Assembly: GCF_019431355.1 (NCBI RefSeq)
Contig: NZ_CP080269.1
Span: 4,026,001 to 4,090,000 of the forward strand
Origin: Paenibacillus sp. R14(2021)
GTDB lineage: Bacteria; Bacillota; Bacilli; Paenibacillales; Paenibacillaceae
Length of the DNA: 64,000 nt
Direction: 5' to 3'
Within the stretch, counting starts at the first letter, position 1, and each line of letters begins with the position of its first letter. The notes below the pieces were generated by a model, which was given only the letters and a program-made list of their open reading frames with translations, was not told the DNA's origin and did not search any database. The translations under genes and the position numbers were made by a program. Positions 50,658 through 61,113 of the stretch are shown piece after piece.

Positions 50658-52277
50658 ATGATTCCACGTTATCTTGTTGATGTTGATTTGGAAAGTTTGC
50701 CCGTTGTTAATACAGACGTCATCGTAATCGGGGCCGGCATCGCCGGTCTTTTTACCGCAATCAAAGCCAGTGAAACCAATGACGTGCTCATGATCACGAA
50801 GAAGTCGCTCCTCGACAGCAACACGCGCTACGCTCAAGGGGGCATCGCCGCCGTCATTTCAGAGGATGACTCCCCGGCTTATCACCGGCAAGATACGCTA
50901 ATCGCCGGCGCCGGCCTTTGCTTCAACGAAGCAGTCGACGTGCTTGTTCATGAGGGCACGAAGGGCGTGCAGGATCTGGTGAACATGGGCACGCAGTTTG
51001 ACCAAGAGAACGGCGAATTTGCCCTTACCAAGGAAGGTGCACACAGCCAGCGGCGTATTTTACATGCAAACGGAGATGCAACAGGATTCGAGATCGTTCG
51101 TGCACTATCGGAGAAAGCGGTGGAAAACCCCCGCATCGAGGTGTGGGACGATCATTTTGTCATTGATTTGATTACGGCAAGCGACGGCGAGTGCATCGGC
51201 GCGCTTGTGCAGAAGCCTGACGGCCAGCGGTTAGTTGTTCGCGGCAGAGCCACAGTTTTATGCTCCGGCGGCGCCGGCCAGCTGTATCGGTATACGACGA
51301 ATCCGGAAGTGGCGACAGGCGACGGCGTAGCGATGGCTTACCGAGCAGGAGCATACATACAAGACGTGGAGTTCTTTCAATTCCATCCGACTTCTCTCTG
51401 CTATCCGGGTGCTCCGCGCTTTCTGATATCCGAAGCGGTTCGAGGCGAAGGCGCTGTACTGCGGAACATTCGCGGCGAGCGGTTCATGGACAAGTATCAT
51501 GAGCAGCTGGAGCTTGCGCCTCGCGACGTGGTGGCCCGCGCGATTGTCAGCGAGATGGAAGCGACCAAATCGACGTTTGTTTATATCGATGTTACGCATG
51601 AATCTGAAGAGATGGTGCGGCATCGTTTCCCGAATATTTATGAGTTTTGCTTGAAATACGGCCTTGATTTAACGACGGATTGGATTCCGGTCGCACCTGC
51701 CGCGCATTATATGATGGGTGGGGTCAAAACCGACTTGAACGGAGAGACGAATCTCGCTCGCCTCTTCGCGTGCGGCGAATGCTCGTCGACAGGCGTTCAT
51801 GGCGCCAACCGGCTGGCAAGCAATTCGCTCTCGGAGGCTATTGTATTCGGACGCCGCATCGTGGAGCGCATCAACTCCCTGCCTCCGCTTGAGCGCAATA
51901 TTCCGATTCACATGGACTCGCTGCAGCGGAGCGAGGCGCCGATTCAGGCGGTTGTCGAGAAGCGGCTGAAGCTGCAGAAAATCATGGTGCGCTATGTCGG
52001 GCTGCGGCGTGATGCCAATGGACTCGGCAAAGGGCTAGAAGAGCTCTGGCGCTTGAAATCGATTTTTCAATCGGTCATTACGAAACGCGAGGAATATGAA
52101 TTTGCAAACTTGCTGACTTGTGCGTCGTTGACCGCGCAAGCTGCGCTGGCCCGGAAAGAGAGCCGCGGTGCGCACAGCCGGGAGGATTTCCCGGAGCGGG
52201 ACGACCTGCTATGGCGCAAGCATACCGTGCTCCATCACAAGTACGGCTTAACGGAGGAGCGAATCGAAGATGAATGA
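50658..52277 (+). CDS. nadB: L-aspartate oxidase NadB
   Basis: A 539-residue FAD enzyme oxidising L-aspartate to iminoaspartate for NadA. FAD-binding DVIVIGAGIAGLFTAIKA near the start, NTRYAQGGIAAV, and the active-site region HYMMGGVKTDLNGETNL with GVHGANRLASNSL. ATG 50658 follows AAAGGAAAG; an upstream start at 50619 is disfavoured. The stop overlaps nadC by 8 bases, indicating coupled translation. Confidence 0.96.
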   Translation: MIPRYLVDVDLESLPVVNTDVIVIGAGIAGLFTAIKASETNDVLMITKKSLLDSNTRYAQGGIAAVISEDDSPAYHRQDTLIAGAGLCFNEAVDVLVHEGTKGVQDLVNMGTQFDQENGEFALTKEGAHSQRRILHANGDATGFEIVRALSEKAVENPRIEVWDDHFVIDLITASDGECIGALVQKPDGQRLVVRGRATVLCSGGAGQLYRYTTNPEVATGDGVAMAYRAGAYIQDVEFFQFHPTSLCYPGAPRFLISEAVRGEGAVLRNIRGERFMDKYHEQLELAPRDVVARAIVSEMEATKSTFVYIDVTHESEEMVRHRFPNIYEFCLKYGLDLTTDWIPVAPAAHYMMGGVKTDLNGETNLARLFACGECSSTGVHGANRLASNSLSEAIVFGRRIVERINSLPPLERNIPIHMDSLQRSEAPIQAVVEKRLKLQKIMVRYVGLRRDANGLGKGLEELWRLKSIFQSVITKREEYEFANLLTCASLTAQAALARKESRGAHSREDFPERDDLLWRKHTVLHHKYGLTEERIEDE

Positions 52278-53166
52278 GGCAACATTGTCGGCAGTCGGAG
52301 GCGGAAGCGCGGATACGCTGAGCGCGCAAATCCGGGCGTGGCTGGCGGAGGATATCGGGACGGGAGACATTACGAGCTGGGCAACCATTCCTGCAGGCAG
52401 CCGTTCCAAGGCGGTTATCCATGTGAAGGAAACGGGCATACTTGCAGGCATGCCGATCGCGCGGCTCGTCTTTCAAGTGGTTGACGCCTCGCTGGTCTTT
52501 ACGCCGCATGCGGCCGACGGGGATGCCGTGGCCAAGGGGACGATTATTGCCGAGGTGGAAGGCAGCACGCACAGCATTCTCACCGGAGAGCGCCTGGCAC
52601 TCAATCTGCTGCAGCGGCTGTCCGGAATTGCGACGAAGACGCGGGCTTTTGTCGATGCGATGGAAGGCTTGCCCGCCCGTCTCGTGGATACGCGCAAGAC
52701 GACGCCAGGCCACAGGCTGCTGGAGAAGTATGCCGTTCGCGTAGGCGGAGGCTTCAATCATCGCTTCGGTTTGTATGATGCCGTTATGATTAAGGACAAT
52801 CACATAAAGGGCTCCGGAGGAATTACGGGGGCGGTTGAAGCCGCGCGCCGGGTAATTCCGCATACCATGAAAATTGAAGTGGAAACGGAATCCATCGCGC
52901 AGGTGGAAGAAGCACTCGCCTGCGGCGCGGATATTATTATGCTCGACAATATGACTCATGAACGGATGCGGGAAGCCGTTGCGATCATTAAATCGCGGTC
53001 TCCCCATGTCATCGTGGAAGCATCCGGCAATGTCCGCCTCGATACGGTGCGTGCCATTGCGGCCTGCGGCGTTGACGTGATCTCCGTCGGCGGCCTGACC
53101 TATTCCTTCCAGTCGCTGGATATCAGCCTCGACTTGAATGGCAAGAAGGGGGGCGCCACCGCTTGA
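52270..53166 (+). CDS. nadC: Nicotinate-nucleotide pyrophosphorylase (quinolinate phosphoribosyltransferase) NadC
   Basis: A 298-residue enzyme joining quinolinate and PRPP to nicotinate mononucleotide. Family motifs are [55 protein letters not shown] and [12 protein letters not shown] 52270 lies within the end of nadB behind GGAGGAG. Its TGA overlaps the TTG start of coaX, so NAD and CoA synthesis genes are translationally linked here. Confidence 0.96.
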   Translation: MNEATLSAVGGGSADTLSAQIRAWLAEDIGTGDITSWATIPAGSRSKAVIHVKETGILAGMPIARLVFQVVDASLVFTPHAADGDAVAKGTIIAEVEGSTHSILTGERLALNLLQRLSGIATKTRAFVDAMEGLPARLVDTRKTTPGHRLLEKYAVRVGGGFNHRFGLYDAVMIKDNHIKGSGGITGAVEAARRVIPHTMKIEVETESIAQVEEALACGADIIMLDNMTHERMREAVAIIKSRSPHVIVEASGNVRLDTVRAIAACGVDVISVGGLTYSFQSLDISLDLNGKKGGATA

Positions 53167-53930
53167 TCGTTGTCGTCGACGTAGGCAATACGAATATCGT
53201 GCTGGGTATTTATCAAGCCCGTAAGCTGCTGTATCACTGGCGGCTCAGCACGAACCGCTCCGCAACGGTGGATGAATACGGGATTATGATTCATAATTTG
53301 TTTCAGATCGCAGGCGTGAAGCTGGATCAGATCGAGGGCGTAATCATCTCTTCCGTCGTTCCGCCGCTTATGCGCACGCTGGAACAGCTGTCTCTGAAAT
53401 ACATGCGCAAATCACCGCTGGTCGTTGGTCCCGGCATTAAGACGGGCCTGAACATCCGCTACGAGAATCCGCGCGAAGTTGGCGCCGATCGGATCGTGAA
53501 CTCCATCGCCGGCATCGAGAAGTATGGTGCGCCGCTGATCGTCGTTGATTTCGGCACGGCGACGACCTTCGATTATATTGACGCGGGAAGCAACTACCTG
53601 GGAGGCGCCATTGTTCCGGGCATCGGCATTTCTACGGAGGCGTTGTATCAGAGAGCCGCGAAGCTGCCGCGCATCGAACTTGTGAAGCCGAAGAGCGTTA
53701 TTGGACGCAACCCGGTCACTTCGATGCAGGCGGGTATTATTTTCGGCTATGCGGGACAAGTTGACGGTATCGTCAATCGGATTCGCAAAGAATTCAGCGT
53801 CACGCCGCGCGTAATCGCGACAGGCGGGTTGGCGGACCTGATCGCTGCCGAATCGGAAACCATCGAAGAAGTAGACCCGCTGCTCACATTAGAAGGTCTG
53901 CGCATCATATACGAACGCAACCAAGAATAG
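53163..53930 (+). CDS. coaX: Type III pantothenate kinase CoaX
   Basis: A 255-residue kinase for the first step of CoA synthesis. ATP and substrate motifs of the ASKHA-fold type III group are present: [36 protein letters not shown] and [11 protein letters not shown]. It starts with TTG 53163 overlapping the nadC stop, behind AAGGGGGG. Type III enzymes are not inhibited by CoA. Position before hslO matches Bacillus. Confidence 0.95.
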   Translation: MIVVVDVGNTNIVLGIYQARKLLYHWRLSTNRSATVDEYGIMIHNLFQIAGVKLDQIEGVIISSVVPPLMRTLEQLSLKYMRKSPLVVGPGIKTGLNIRYENPREVGADRIVNSIAGIEKYGAPLIVVDFGTATTFDYIDAGSNYLGGAIVPGIGISTEALYQRAAKLPRIELVKPKSVIGRNPVTSMQAGIIFGYAGQVDGIVNRIRKEFSVTPRVIATGGLADLIAAESETIEEVDPLLTLEGLRIIYERNQE

Positions 53931-53979
53931 AAGATACAGTAAGGCGAGCTTTTAAGGGCAAGAAGGAGGAGACTGTAGC

Positions 53980-54891
53980 ATGAGAGAAGATACAACAACG
54001 AAGCAGGATTACCTCGTTCGAGGCACCGCATGGAACGGACAGCTGCGCGTGTTCGCCGTTCAAACGACAAGGCTTGTGGAAGAGCTGCGCAGACGCCACG
54101 ATACGCTGCCGACGACTACGGCGGCGCTTGGACGGACGGCTACGGCCGGCTCGATGATGGGCGCCATGCTGAAGGGCAGAGAGAAGCTAACCATTCAAGT
54201 TAAAGGGGATGGCCCGGTGGGCCAAATCGTCGTGGATGCCAATGCAAGCGGTGAGGTGCGCGGATACGTCGACAACCCTCAGGTACTGCTCCCCAGCAAT
54301 TCGCTCGGCAAGCTGGACGTAGCCGGCGCAGTCGGACGCACGGGTTATATACACATTACGAAGGATTTGGGATTGAAGGAGCCGTACCGCGGCAGCACGC
54401 CGATCGTATCGGGCGAGCTGGCTGAAGATTTTACCTATTACTTCGCCACTTCCGAGCAGACGCCTTCCGTTGTCGGACTGAGCGTGTTAGTGGACGAATA
54501 CGGCAGAGTGATCACAGCAGGCGGGTTTATCGTGCAGGTGCTGCCTGGCATAAGCGAAGAAAGCTTAACGAGGCTGGAAGCGGCAATCGACGGGCTGCCG
54601 CCGATCTCATCGCTGCTTGAGCAAGGTGAAACGCCGGAAGGCTTGCTGAAGCGCGTTGTAGGCGACGAGCTGCAGCTGATGGATGAGCTTGATATCGTAT
54701 TTAAATGCGAATGCTCGCAAGAGCGGGTGGAACGTACGCTCATTAGTATGGGCGAGCAGGATTTGAAACAAATCATTGAGGAAGACGGACAAGCTGAAGT
54801 CGAGTGCCATTTCTGCAACGAGAAGTATGTTTTTGACCGTCCGCAGCTGGAATTGCTGCTCGAACAGGCGAAGCCGAAACCGATTCAATAA
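53980..54891 (+). CDS. hslO: Redox-regulated chaperone Hsp33
   Basis: A 303-residue cytosolic holdase. The N-terminal substrate-binding domain is followed by the zinc redox switch: CEC at about 244-246 and CHFC at about 277-280, the four cysteines that form disulfides on oxidation and activate the chaperone. ATG 53980 follows AGAAGGAGGAG. The gene order coaX-hslO-prsA-like-cysK is conserved. Confidence 0.96.
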   Translation: MREDTTTKQDYLVRGTAWNGQLRVFAVQTTRLVEELRRRHDTLPTTTAALGRTATAGSMMGAMLKGREKLTIQVKGDGPVGQIVVDANASGEVRGYVDNPQVLLPSNSLGKLDVAGAVGRTGYIHITKDLGLKEPYRGSTPIVSGELAEDFTYYFATSEQTPSVVGLSVLVDEYGRVITAGGFIVQVLPGISEESLTRLEAAIDGLPPISSLLEQGETPEGLLKRVVGDELQLMDELDIVFKCECSQERVERTLISMGEQDLKQIIEEDGQAEVECHFCNEKYVFDRPQLELLLEQAKPKPIQ

Positions 54892-54908
54892 TCGGAGGCT
54901 AAGCGCGT

Positions 54909-55865
54909 ATGAAGAAAGACCGAGTGCTGAAGCGTATTTTGCTGCTTCAGGCGTTGTGTATGTTATTATTGGCGTTTATCGTCGTGTACCGCGTCTTGCT
55001 GCCGCCAAAGTCCGTGCCTCAGGTGCCGGCTGAAGGCACGCAGGGGCTTAATGAAGGTCCGGTCGAACAGCCGGGGCCGATTGCCGCCAAAGTCGGCGAT
55101 GAGCAGATCACCGTCAAGCAGCTGAACGACCAGCTGCGGCTTCAGTACGGTGATTCGGTGCTGCGGCTGCTGATGGTGCGCGCGGCAACCCGCATGGATG
55201 CGGATGCATATGGCTTGCAGGTATCCAGCGCGGAGCTGAGCGACGAGCTGACGTCCATGATGGCGGGGTATGATAGCGAAGACCAGTATTACGCGGCGAT
55301 GAAGGAACAGCTGGGCCTGACGCCGGACGGCATTCGCGAGGATACGAAGTACCGGCTGCTGCTGGAGAAGATCGCGGTTCAGACCGCTGATGTGAGCGAA
55401 GCGGAAGTGGATGCCTATATTGCCGATAACGAGGCTGAATTCGCGCCGCAAACGCAGCTTCGGTTATCCTGGATCGTACTGAAGTCGAAGAAGGAGGCCG
55501 AGCAGCTGCTCGATAAGCTTAAAGACGGGGAGGATTTTGCGCTTATGGCCAAGACCTACTCTATCGACGCGAACACGGCTTCGGGCGGCGGCGATCTTGG
55601 CGATGTCGATGCAGATGATCCGTTCCTGGATCCGAATGTGCTCCAAGCAGCAACACAGCTGGCTGTGGGAGATATAACAGGTCCGATTGCAGTGGAGAAG
55701 GGCCAGGCTATTATTCGCTTAACGGAGAAGAAGACCGAAGGCCGTATGAGTCAGGATCAGATCCGCGACAAAGCCCGCCGGGAACTGGCGATGTCGAAAT
55801 TAAATGGACAGCGGTCGGTTGAAGACACCCTGCTGACCAAATATAATGCAGTTGTTATCCCTTAG
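54909..55865 (+). CDS. PrsA/SurA-like peptidyl-prolyl isomerase, membrane-anchored
   Basis: A 318-residue extracytoplasmic foldase. It has one N-terminal membrane helix (ILLLQALCMLLLAFIVVYRV, about 10-29, no lipobox), a SurA-type N-terminal chaperone part (VGDEQITVKQLNDQLRLQYG), and a PpiC/parvulin domain (LRLSWIVLKSKKEAEQLLDK, FALMAKTYSIDANTASGGGD). It corresponds to yacD in B. subtilis by position. ATG 54909 follows CGGAGG, 17 bases after hslO. Confidence 0.9.
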   Translation: MKKDRVLKRILLLQALCMLLLAFIVVYRVLLPPKSVPQVPAEGTQGLNEGPVEQPGPIAAKVGDEQITVKQLNDQLRLQYGDSVLRLLMVRAATRMDADAYGLQVSSAELSDELTSMMAGYDSEDQYYAAMKEQLGLTPDGIREDTKYRLLLEKIAVQTADVSEAEVDAYIADNEAEFAPQTQLRLSWIVLKSKKEAEQLLDKLKDGEDFALMAKTYSIDANTASGGGDLGDVDADDPFLDPNVLQAATQLAVGDITGPIAVEKGQAIIRLTEKKTEGRMSQDQIRDKARRELAMSKLNGQRSVEDTLLTKYNAVVIP

Positions 55866-55870
55866 TTTGA

Positions 55871-55906
55871 GGCTCATTCCAATGCTTGCGTGCGGCGGAA
55901 TGAGCC
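55871..55906. terminator. Inverted repeat after the PrsA-like gene
   Basis: A perfect 10-bp stem (GGCTCATTCC with GGAATGAGCC). No T run on the plus strand; it could be a weak terminator or mRNA-end stabiliser ahead of the cysK promoter. Confidence 0.55.
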
Positions 55907-55917
55907 AAAACTCGCTA

Positions 55918-55947
55918 TTGACAACAACTGGGTGTCATTGATAAAAT
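55918..55947 (+). promoter_or_regulatory. Sigma-A promoter of cysK
   Basis: Perfect TTGACA (55918-55923), 18-base spacer, TAAAAT (55942-55947), about 48 bases before cysK. AT-rich sequence after the -10 could hold a CymR site, but none is clear. Confidence 0.78.
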
Positions 55948-55994
55948 GTAGCTAAAACCAACTGAATTAGTCGGAATAAGGAGGAGCACTTTTC

Positions 55995-56933
55995 ATGGCC
56001 AAAATTGTACAAAGCGTCATTGAGCTTATCGGGGATACGCCGCTTGTCCGCTTAAACCGTTTGGTACCGGAAGACAGCGCTGAAATTTACGTGAAATTGG
56101 AGTATCAGAATCCGGGTGCAAGCGTTAAAGACCGCATTGCCATCAGCATGATCGAGGTTGCTGAGCAAGAAGGGCGCATTAAGCCGGGGGATACGATCGT
56201 AGAACCTACGAGCGGCAATACAGGGATCGGTTTGGCAATGGTCGCTGCGGCAAAGGGCTACAAGGCCATTCTCGTTATGCCTGAAACGATGAGCATCGAG
56301 CGCCGCAATCTGCTTCGCGCCTATGGTGCAGAGCTAGTTCTGACGCCGGGATCCGAAGGGATGAACGGTGCGGTTCGCCGTGCAGAGGAGCTGCAGGCCG
56401 AGAATCCTTCTTACTTCATTCCGCAACAATTCAAGAACCAAGCGAACGTGAAGATTCACCGCGAAACAACAGGACCGGAAATCGTGGAAGCCATTAATTC
56501 GCTGGACGGCAAATTGGACGCATTTGTTGTGGGCATCGGCACTGGCGGTACGATCACTGGCGCAGGCGAAGTGCTGAAGAAGAACTTCCCTGGCATTAAG
56601 GTCGTTGCTGTTGAGCCGGCTGCTTCCCCTTTGCTCTCCGGTGGAAATCCTGGCGGCCACAAAATCCAAGGGATCGGCGCAAACTTCATTCCTGAGATTC
56701 TGAACCGTGAGATTTACGATCAAGTCATTACGATTGAGAACGATGAAGCATTTGATACAGCTCGCCGCGCTGCGAAAGAAGAAGGTATTCTGTGCGGCAT
56801 TTCCTCCGGCGCTGCGATTTTCGCGGCACTGAAGGTTGCGAAGGAACTTGGTAAAGGCAAGCGTGTCGTTGCGGTTATCCCGTCGAATGGCGAACGTTAC
56901 CTGTCCACGCCGCTGTTCAACTTCGAGAACTAA
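55995..56933 (+). CDS. cysK: Cysteine synthase A (O-acetylserine sulfhydrylase)
   Basis: A 312-residue PLP enzyme making cysteine from O-acetylserine and sulfide. PLP Lys in [11 protein letters not shown], substrate loop [14 protein letters not shown], phosphate loop [13 protein letters not shown] and the closing [14 protein letters not shown] are present. ATG 55995 follows AAGGAGGAG. In Bacillus CysK also partners with the repressor CymR. It has its own promoter and terminator. Confidence 0.97.
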   Translation: MAKIVQSVIELIGDTPLVRLNRLVPEDSAEIYVKLEYQNPGASVKDRIAISMIEVAEQEGRIKPGDTIVEPTSGNTGIGLAMVAAAKGYKAILVMPETMSIERRNLLRAYGAELVLTPGSEGMNGAVRRAEELQAENPSYFIPQQFKNQANVKIHRETTGPEIVEAINSLDGKLDAFVVGIGTGGTITGAGEVLKKNFPGIKVVAVEPAASPLLSGGNPGGHKIQGIGANFIPEILNREIYDQVITIENDEAFDTARRAAKEEGILCGISSGAAIFAALKVAKELGKGKRVVAVIPSNGERYLSTPLFNFEN

Positions 56934-56956
56934 TTTATCAATCATCGGTTAACAGG

Positions 56957-56988
56957 AAGAGGATCTCCTTTCACGGAGGTCCTCTTTT
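56957..56988 (+). terminator. Intrinsic terminator after cysK
   Basis: AAGAGGATCTCC pairs with GGAGGTCCTCTT around TTTCAC, followed by TT. Confidence 0.8.
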
Positions 56989-57056
56989 GCCTGATACGGC
57001 CTCAGGGAAGCGTGTTCTGCATCGTATGCGGGAGGCACGCAGCTTCGCGGCGGCTC

Positions 57057-57085
57057 TTTCCTTTTGGATGCAATTTCGGTATACT
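57057..57085 (+). promoter_or_regulatory. Possible promoter of the pab-fol operon
   Basis: TATACT at 57080-57085 is preceded at 17 bases by TTTCCT. The -35 is weak. Confidence 0.4.
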
Positions 57086-57142
57086 AGCTTCCAAACAAAG
57101 AGCTACGTCTCTTTTGATCGGTGAAGAAGTGGAGGGCTGAGA

Positions 57143-58702
57143 ATGGAACGAACAGCCTTTAAAGAATGGATCGACTGGCAGGCGCAGGGCTGCACGTCGC
57201 TGCCGCTGCTCTTGAAGCGGCCCCTTGCCGAAGGCGAAGGGCGCCCAGCCTCATGGGAAGCTGCATGGCGTGCGGGAGCTCCGCATGCGTTTGTAATGGA
57301 GAGCGGCAAGGACGGACGATATACCTACCTCGGCTTGCATCCGTCCTCAATTATTCAGGGCAAAGGCGTGCACGGGGAAGCGGTTGACGCTGCTTCAGGC
57401 CAAGTGACGGTTTACGAGCTGAAACCGCTGGACGCGGTGCGCAGCTGGATGAGCGGGCATAAGTCGCCGCGCGTGCCGGGAGCGCCCAAATGGACGGGCG
57501 GCTGCGCCGGCTATTGGAGCTATGATGTAATCCGAACGATTGAACGCATTCCGGAGCAGGCTGCAGACGATCTTGGCTTGCCGGACTATTTGTTCATGCG
57601 GATAGACGAGCTCTGGATAGTTGACCATTTGGAGCAGCAGCTGCACGTCGCGGTACATACCGGGATCGACGTCGGCACGGATGCTTCTCAACTGGAAGCG
57701 CGGTACCACGAAGCTCGTCAGCGTGCGGAACAGCTTATGGAACAATGGGCTGCCTTTATGGGCGGTCATGAAGCGGAAACAGCGGAATCCGTTCGCAGGG
57801 AGCGGATCGCGTTTATGGATGAAGGGACGCCTCACATCGACGTGGCAGCTATCGAAGGGATTACATCTCCTTTTGCCAAGGCAGCTTATGAAGCGGCCGT
57901 AGAACAAATTCGATCGTACATCGCTGCAGGCGATGTTTTCCAGGTCAATTTATCGCAGCGGCAGGATCGTCCGTCCAAGACGGATCCCCGCGAGCTGTAT
58001 GAGTGGCTGCGGCTGGTTAACCCATCGCCCTATATGGGTTACCTGAGCAGCCCAGATTTTCAATTGGTATCGGGCTCGCCCGAGCTGCTCGTAGAGGTTT
58101 CGGACGGCAAACTGGCAACGCGTCCGATCGCGGGCACAAGGCGCCGCGGCCGGACGGAGGCGGAAGACAAGCTGCTGGCGGATGAGCTGCTTCATAATGA
58201 GAAAGAGCGCGCCGAGCATATTATGCTTGTCGATTTGGAGCGTAATGATTTGGGGCGGATTTCGGCCTTCGGTTCGGTAAAAGTCGAAGAGCTGATGGTC
58301 ATTGAATATTACAGCCATGTCATGCATCTGGTATCGCAGGTGGAAGGCAGACTGGCAGAAGGCAAGGACGCTTACGATGTTATCGGCGCAACGTTCCCCG
58401 GTGGTACAATTACCGGTGCGCCGAAGATCCGAACCATGGAGATTATCGAAGAGCTTGAGCCTACGAGGCGCGGTCCGTACACGGGCTCCATGGGATGGAT
58501 TGACTACAACGGCGATATGGAATTTAATATTATTATACGAACGATGGTCGTCAAGGATGAGGTTGTTCACGTGCAGGCCGGAGCCGGGATTGTGATCGAT
58601 TCCGTACCGGAGCGGGAATACGTGGAGTCCATGAATAAAGCCAAGGCGCTGTGGAAGGCCATTCAGTACAGCGAGCAGTGGTCGGCGCTTAGCCGCGCGT
58701 AA
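57143..58702 (+). CDS. pabB: Aminodeoxychorismate synthase component I (PabB; anthranilate synthase I family)
   Basis: A 519-residue chorismate-utilising enzyme with an N-terminal anthranilate-synthase-like domain and a C-terminal chorismate-binding domain (QVNLSQRQDR, GSPELLVEVSDGKLATRPIA, LVDLERNDLGRIS, GGTITGAPKIRTMEIIEELE). It uses PabA-derived ammonia to make 4-amino-4-deoxychorismate. The motif reads PIAGT, as in anthranilate synthases and some PabB, not the PIKGT of E. coli PabB, so specificity rests on its neighbours (pabA, pabC, fol genes). ATG 57143 follows GGAGGG. Confidence 0.92.
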   Translation: MERTAFKEWIDWQAQGCTSLPLLLKRPLAEGEGRPASWEAAWRAGAPHAFVMESGKDGRYTYLGLHPSSIIQGKGVHGEAVDAASGQVTVYELKPLDAVRSWMSGHKSPRVPGAPKWTGGCAGYWSYDVIRTIERIPEQAADDLGLPDYLFMRIDELWIVDHLEQQLHVAVHTGIDVGTDASQLEARYHEARQRAEQLMEQWAAFMGGHEAETAESVRRERIAFMDEGTPHIDVAAIEGITSPFAKAAYEAAVEQIRSYIAAGDVFQVNLSQRQDRPSKTDPRELYEWLRLVNPSPYMGYLSSPDFQLVSGSPELLVEVSDGKLATRPIAGTRRRGRTEAEDKLLADELLHNEKERAEHIMLVDLERNDLGRISAFGSVKVEELMVIEYYSHVMHLVSQVEGRLAEGKDAYDVIGATFPGGTITGAPKIRTMEIIEELEPTRRGPYTGSMGWIDYNGDMEFNIIIRTMVVKDEVVHVQAGAGIVIDSVPEREYVESMNKAKALWKAIQYSEQWSALSRA

Positions 58703-58738
58703 ACAGCAGCCATTAAAGTGAACGGAAGGGGAACACAA

Positions 58739-59320
58739 ATGATATTGGTCATCGATAACTACGATTCGTTTACGTATAACTTGGTGCAGTATTTGGGTGA
58801 GCTGGGCGAGGAGATCGTTGTCAAACGCAATGACGAAATCGATCTCGACGGCATTGCTGCGCTGGCACCGGATCATATTCTCATTTCCCCGGGACCTTGC
58901 AGTCCTAATGAAGCGGGCATCAGCCTCGCGCTAATCGAGCGCTTCAAGGGCGAAATCCCGATCTTCGGCGTATGCTTGGGTCATCAGGCGATCGGACAAG
59001 CTTTCGGCGGCGACGTCGTGCGCGCGGAGAAGCTGATGCACGGCAAGACCTCGCAGATTTATCATGACGGCCGTACGATTTTCGCCGGCATTCCGTCCCC
59101 TTACACGGCGACGCGTTACCACTCGCTTATCGTGAAGCGCGACACGCTGCCGGACTGCCTGGAAATCAGCGCGGAGACGGAAGAAGGCGAAATCATGGGA
59201 CTTCGCCACAAAGAATACGCAATTGAAGGCGTTCAATTTCACCCGGAGTCCATCATCACCGAGAACGGATTTACCCTGCTCCGCAATTTTCTGAATACGC
59301 GGACGGGCGCGGCGCGATGA
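58739..59320 (+). CDS. pabA: Aminodeoxychorismate/anthranilate synthase glutamine amidotransferase PabA
   Basis: A 193-residue class I glutamine amidotransferase. Start motif [31 protein letters not shown], nucleophile Cys in [11 protein letters not shown], and His/Glu in [11 protein letters not shown] 58739 follows GGAAGGGG; GTG 58718 in frame lies before the ribosome site. In Bacillus this subunit (also TrpG) serves both folate and tryptophan synthesis. Its stop overlaps pabC by 4 bases. Confidence 0.95.
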   Translation: MILVIDNYDSFTYNLVQYLGELGEEIVVKRNDEIDLDGIAALAPDHILISPGPCSPNEAGISLALIERFKGEIPIFGVCLGHQAIGQAFGGDVVRAEKLMHGKTSQIYHDGRTIFAGIPSPYTATRYHSLIVKRDTLPDCLEISAETEEGEIMGLRHKEYAIEGVQFHPESIITENGFTLLRNFLNTRTGAAR

Positions 59321-60189
59321 AGATCGGTTGGAACGGTACCATCAAGCGTCAGGAGGAAGCCGTGATCTCGGTTTATGATCACGGTTTTTTGTATGGCATG
59401 GGATTGTTTGAGACGTTCCGCACCTATGAGGGCAGGCCGTACCTGCTGGAACGCCATTTGGAGCGGCTGTCTGCCGGCTGCCGCTCGCTTGGGATACACT
59501 ATCAACCGGATGGGGCTGCAATTCAAAGCTGGCTACGCGAGCTAATGGACGCGAACGAGATTGAAGAGGCCTACGTACGGCTTACCGTGACTGCGGGCGA
59601 AGGCATCCTAGGTCTGCCTTCGGGCGATTACGAGGCGCCGAATGCGCTGCTGCTCGTTAAGCCGCTGTCCGTGCCGGACCCTGCTCTTTACACGGAGGGA
59701 CGGCAATTGGCGCTGCTGGCGACGCGCCGCAATACACCAGAGGGCGAAATTCGGCTTAAGTCGCTTCACTATATGAATAATATCGTGGCAAAACGGGAAT
59801 TAACGGCAATAGGGGCGTTGCCCGGTGCGGAAGGGCTGATGCTGACCCGGGAAGGCTGGCTGGCCGAAGGTATTGTCAGTAATCTCTTCTTCATGAAGGA
59901 GGGACGATTGTTCACGCCGTCCATTGCAACAGGCATCTTGCCGGGCATCACGCGTCAGCGGGTAATCGAGCTGGCGGCAAGCGTGGGGATCGGCACCGAG
60001 GAAGGCTACTATACATGGGACGAGCTCGCTCTTGCCGAGGAGGCATGGCTCACGACTTCCGTGCAGGAGCTGGTTCCCGTCACCTCGCTGCGGGATGCCG
60101 CAGGTCAGGTGCGCAGCGTAGGCAGGGCATCGGCCGGGCCGCTGGCGACAAGGCTTCTAGCCCTCTATAGGGAGGAGACACGACGATGA
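59317..60189 (+). CDS. pabC: Aminodeoxychorismate lyase PabC
   Basis: A 290-residue fold-type IV PLP enzyme releasing pyruvate from aminodeoxychorismate to give p-aminobenzoate. [22 protein letters not shown] Lys in [25 protein letters not shown] and [15 protein letters not shown] are family signatures; branched-chain or D-amino-acid aminotransferases share the fold, but context settles it. It overlaps both neighbours (ATGA). Confidence 0.94.
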   Translation: MKIGWNGTIKRQEEAVISVYDHGFLYGMGLFETFRTYEGRPYLLERHLERLSAGCRSLGIHYQPDGAAIQSWLRELMDANEIEEAYVRLTVTAGEGILGLPSGDYEAPNALLLVKPLSVPDPALYTEGRQLALLATRRNTPEGEIRLKSLHYMNNIVAKRELTAIGALPGAEGLMLTREGWLAEGIVSNLFFMKEGRLFTPSIATGILPGITRQRVIELAASVGIGTEEGYYTWDELALAEEAWLTTSVQELVPVTSLRDAAGQVRSVGRASAGPLATRLLALYREETRR

Positions 60190-61052
60190 CAGTAATGGAT
60201 GCCCAGCAGAAACAATGGCCGTATCAGCGCGCTTACATCTTTCCGGATGGAGCAAAGCTTCAATTGGGCACGCGCACGCTGATAATGGGTATTTTGAATA
60301 CAACGCCGGATTCCTTCTCAGACGGCGGCCGTTATAACGAGACGGAAGCCGCGGTTCGTCACGCTCGGCAGATGGAAGCCGATGGCGCCGATATTATCGA
60401 CATCGGCGGAGAGTCCACCAGACCGGGCTTTGCGGCGGTATCGCTCGATGAGGAATTAAAACGGGTAATTCCGGTGATCAAGGCGGTTCGCTTGGCACTT
60501 CCTCATATGCCGATCTCCATTGATACCTATAAAGCGGAGACGGCCCGGCAGGCGCTGGAAGCCGGCGCTCATCTAATTAACGACATTTGGGGGCTCAAAG
60601 CCGACCCCCAAATGGCGGAAGTCGCCGCGGCGTTCCGCTGCCCGGTCATCATCAGCCATAACCGGCATAACCGTGATTACGGAGATCTTGCTTTGGACGT
60701 AATGGCCGATCTGCTGGAGAGTGTGGACATAGCTCGAGCTGCCGGCGTCTTGGATGCGAACATTTGGCTGGATCCGGGCATAGGGTTTGCCAAGACGCAT
60801 GCCGATAATCTGGCATTGATGAGCCAACTCCATAAGCTGACCGGTCATGGATTCCCCATACTGCTGGGAACGTCACGCAAGAAATTCATTCGCGATACGC
60901 TGGGCGGGCTGCAAGCCCATGAGGTCGCCTTCGGCACGGCGGCGACAACGGTGCTTGGCATTGCCCAAGGCTGCCAAGTCGTCCGCGTGCATGATGTGCG
61001 CAGCAACAGTGAAGCGGCAAGAATGACCGATGCCATCGTATATCCGCGATAG
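60186..61052 (+). CDS. folP: Dihydropteroate synthase FolP
   Basis: A 288-residue TIM-barrel enzyme joining pABA with the pterin diphosphate; it is the sulfonamide target. Signatures are MGILNTTPDSFSDGGRY, DIIDIGGESTRPGFAAV, LINDIWGLK, GTSRKKFIRDTLG and VRVHDV. ATG 60186 overlaps the pabC stop. It is in the same operon that supplies its two substrates. Confidence 0.96.
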   Translation: MTVMDAQQKQWPYQRAYIFPDGAKLQLGTRTLIMGILNTTPDSFSDGGRYNETEAAVRHARQMEADGADIIDIGGESTRPGFAAVSLDEELKRVIPVIKAVRLALPHMPISIDTYKAETARQALEAGAHLINDIWGLKADPQMAEVAAAFRCPVIISHNRHNRDYGDLALDVMADLLESVDIARAAGVLDANIWLDPGIGFAKTHADNLALMSQLHKLTGHGFPILLGTSRKKFIRDTLGGLQAHEVAFGTAATTVLGIAQGCQVVRVHDVRSNSEAARMTDAIVYPR

Positions 61053-61113
61053 GAGCGGGCGCGTACAGGGTATTCGACCTATGCCTCAGCAGGAGAATGG
61101 AGAGGGGCCACAC

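Noticed and set aside
55907..55994. T-box or S-box riboswitch upstream of cysK
   Set aside because: Only about 50 bases of leader follow a consensus promoter; there is no T-box sequence, specifier loop or terminator pair.
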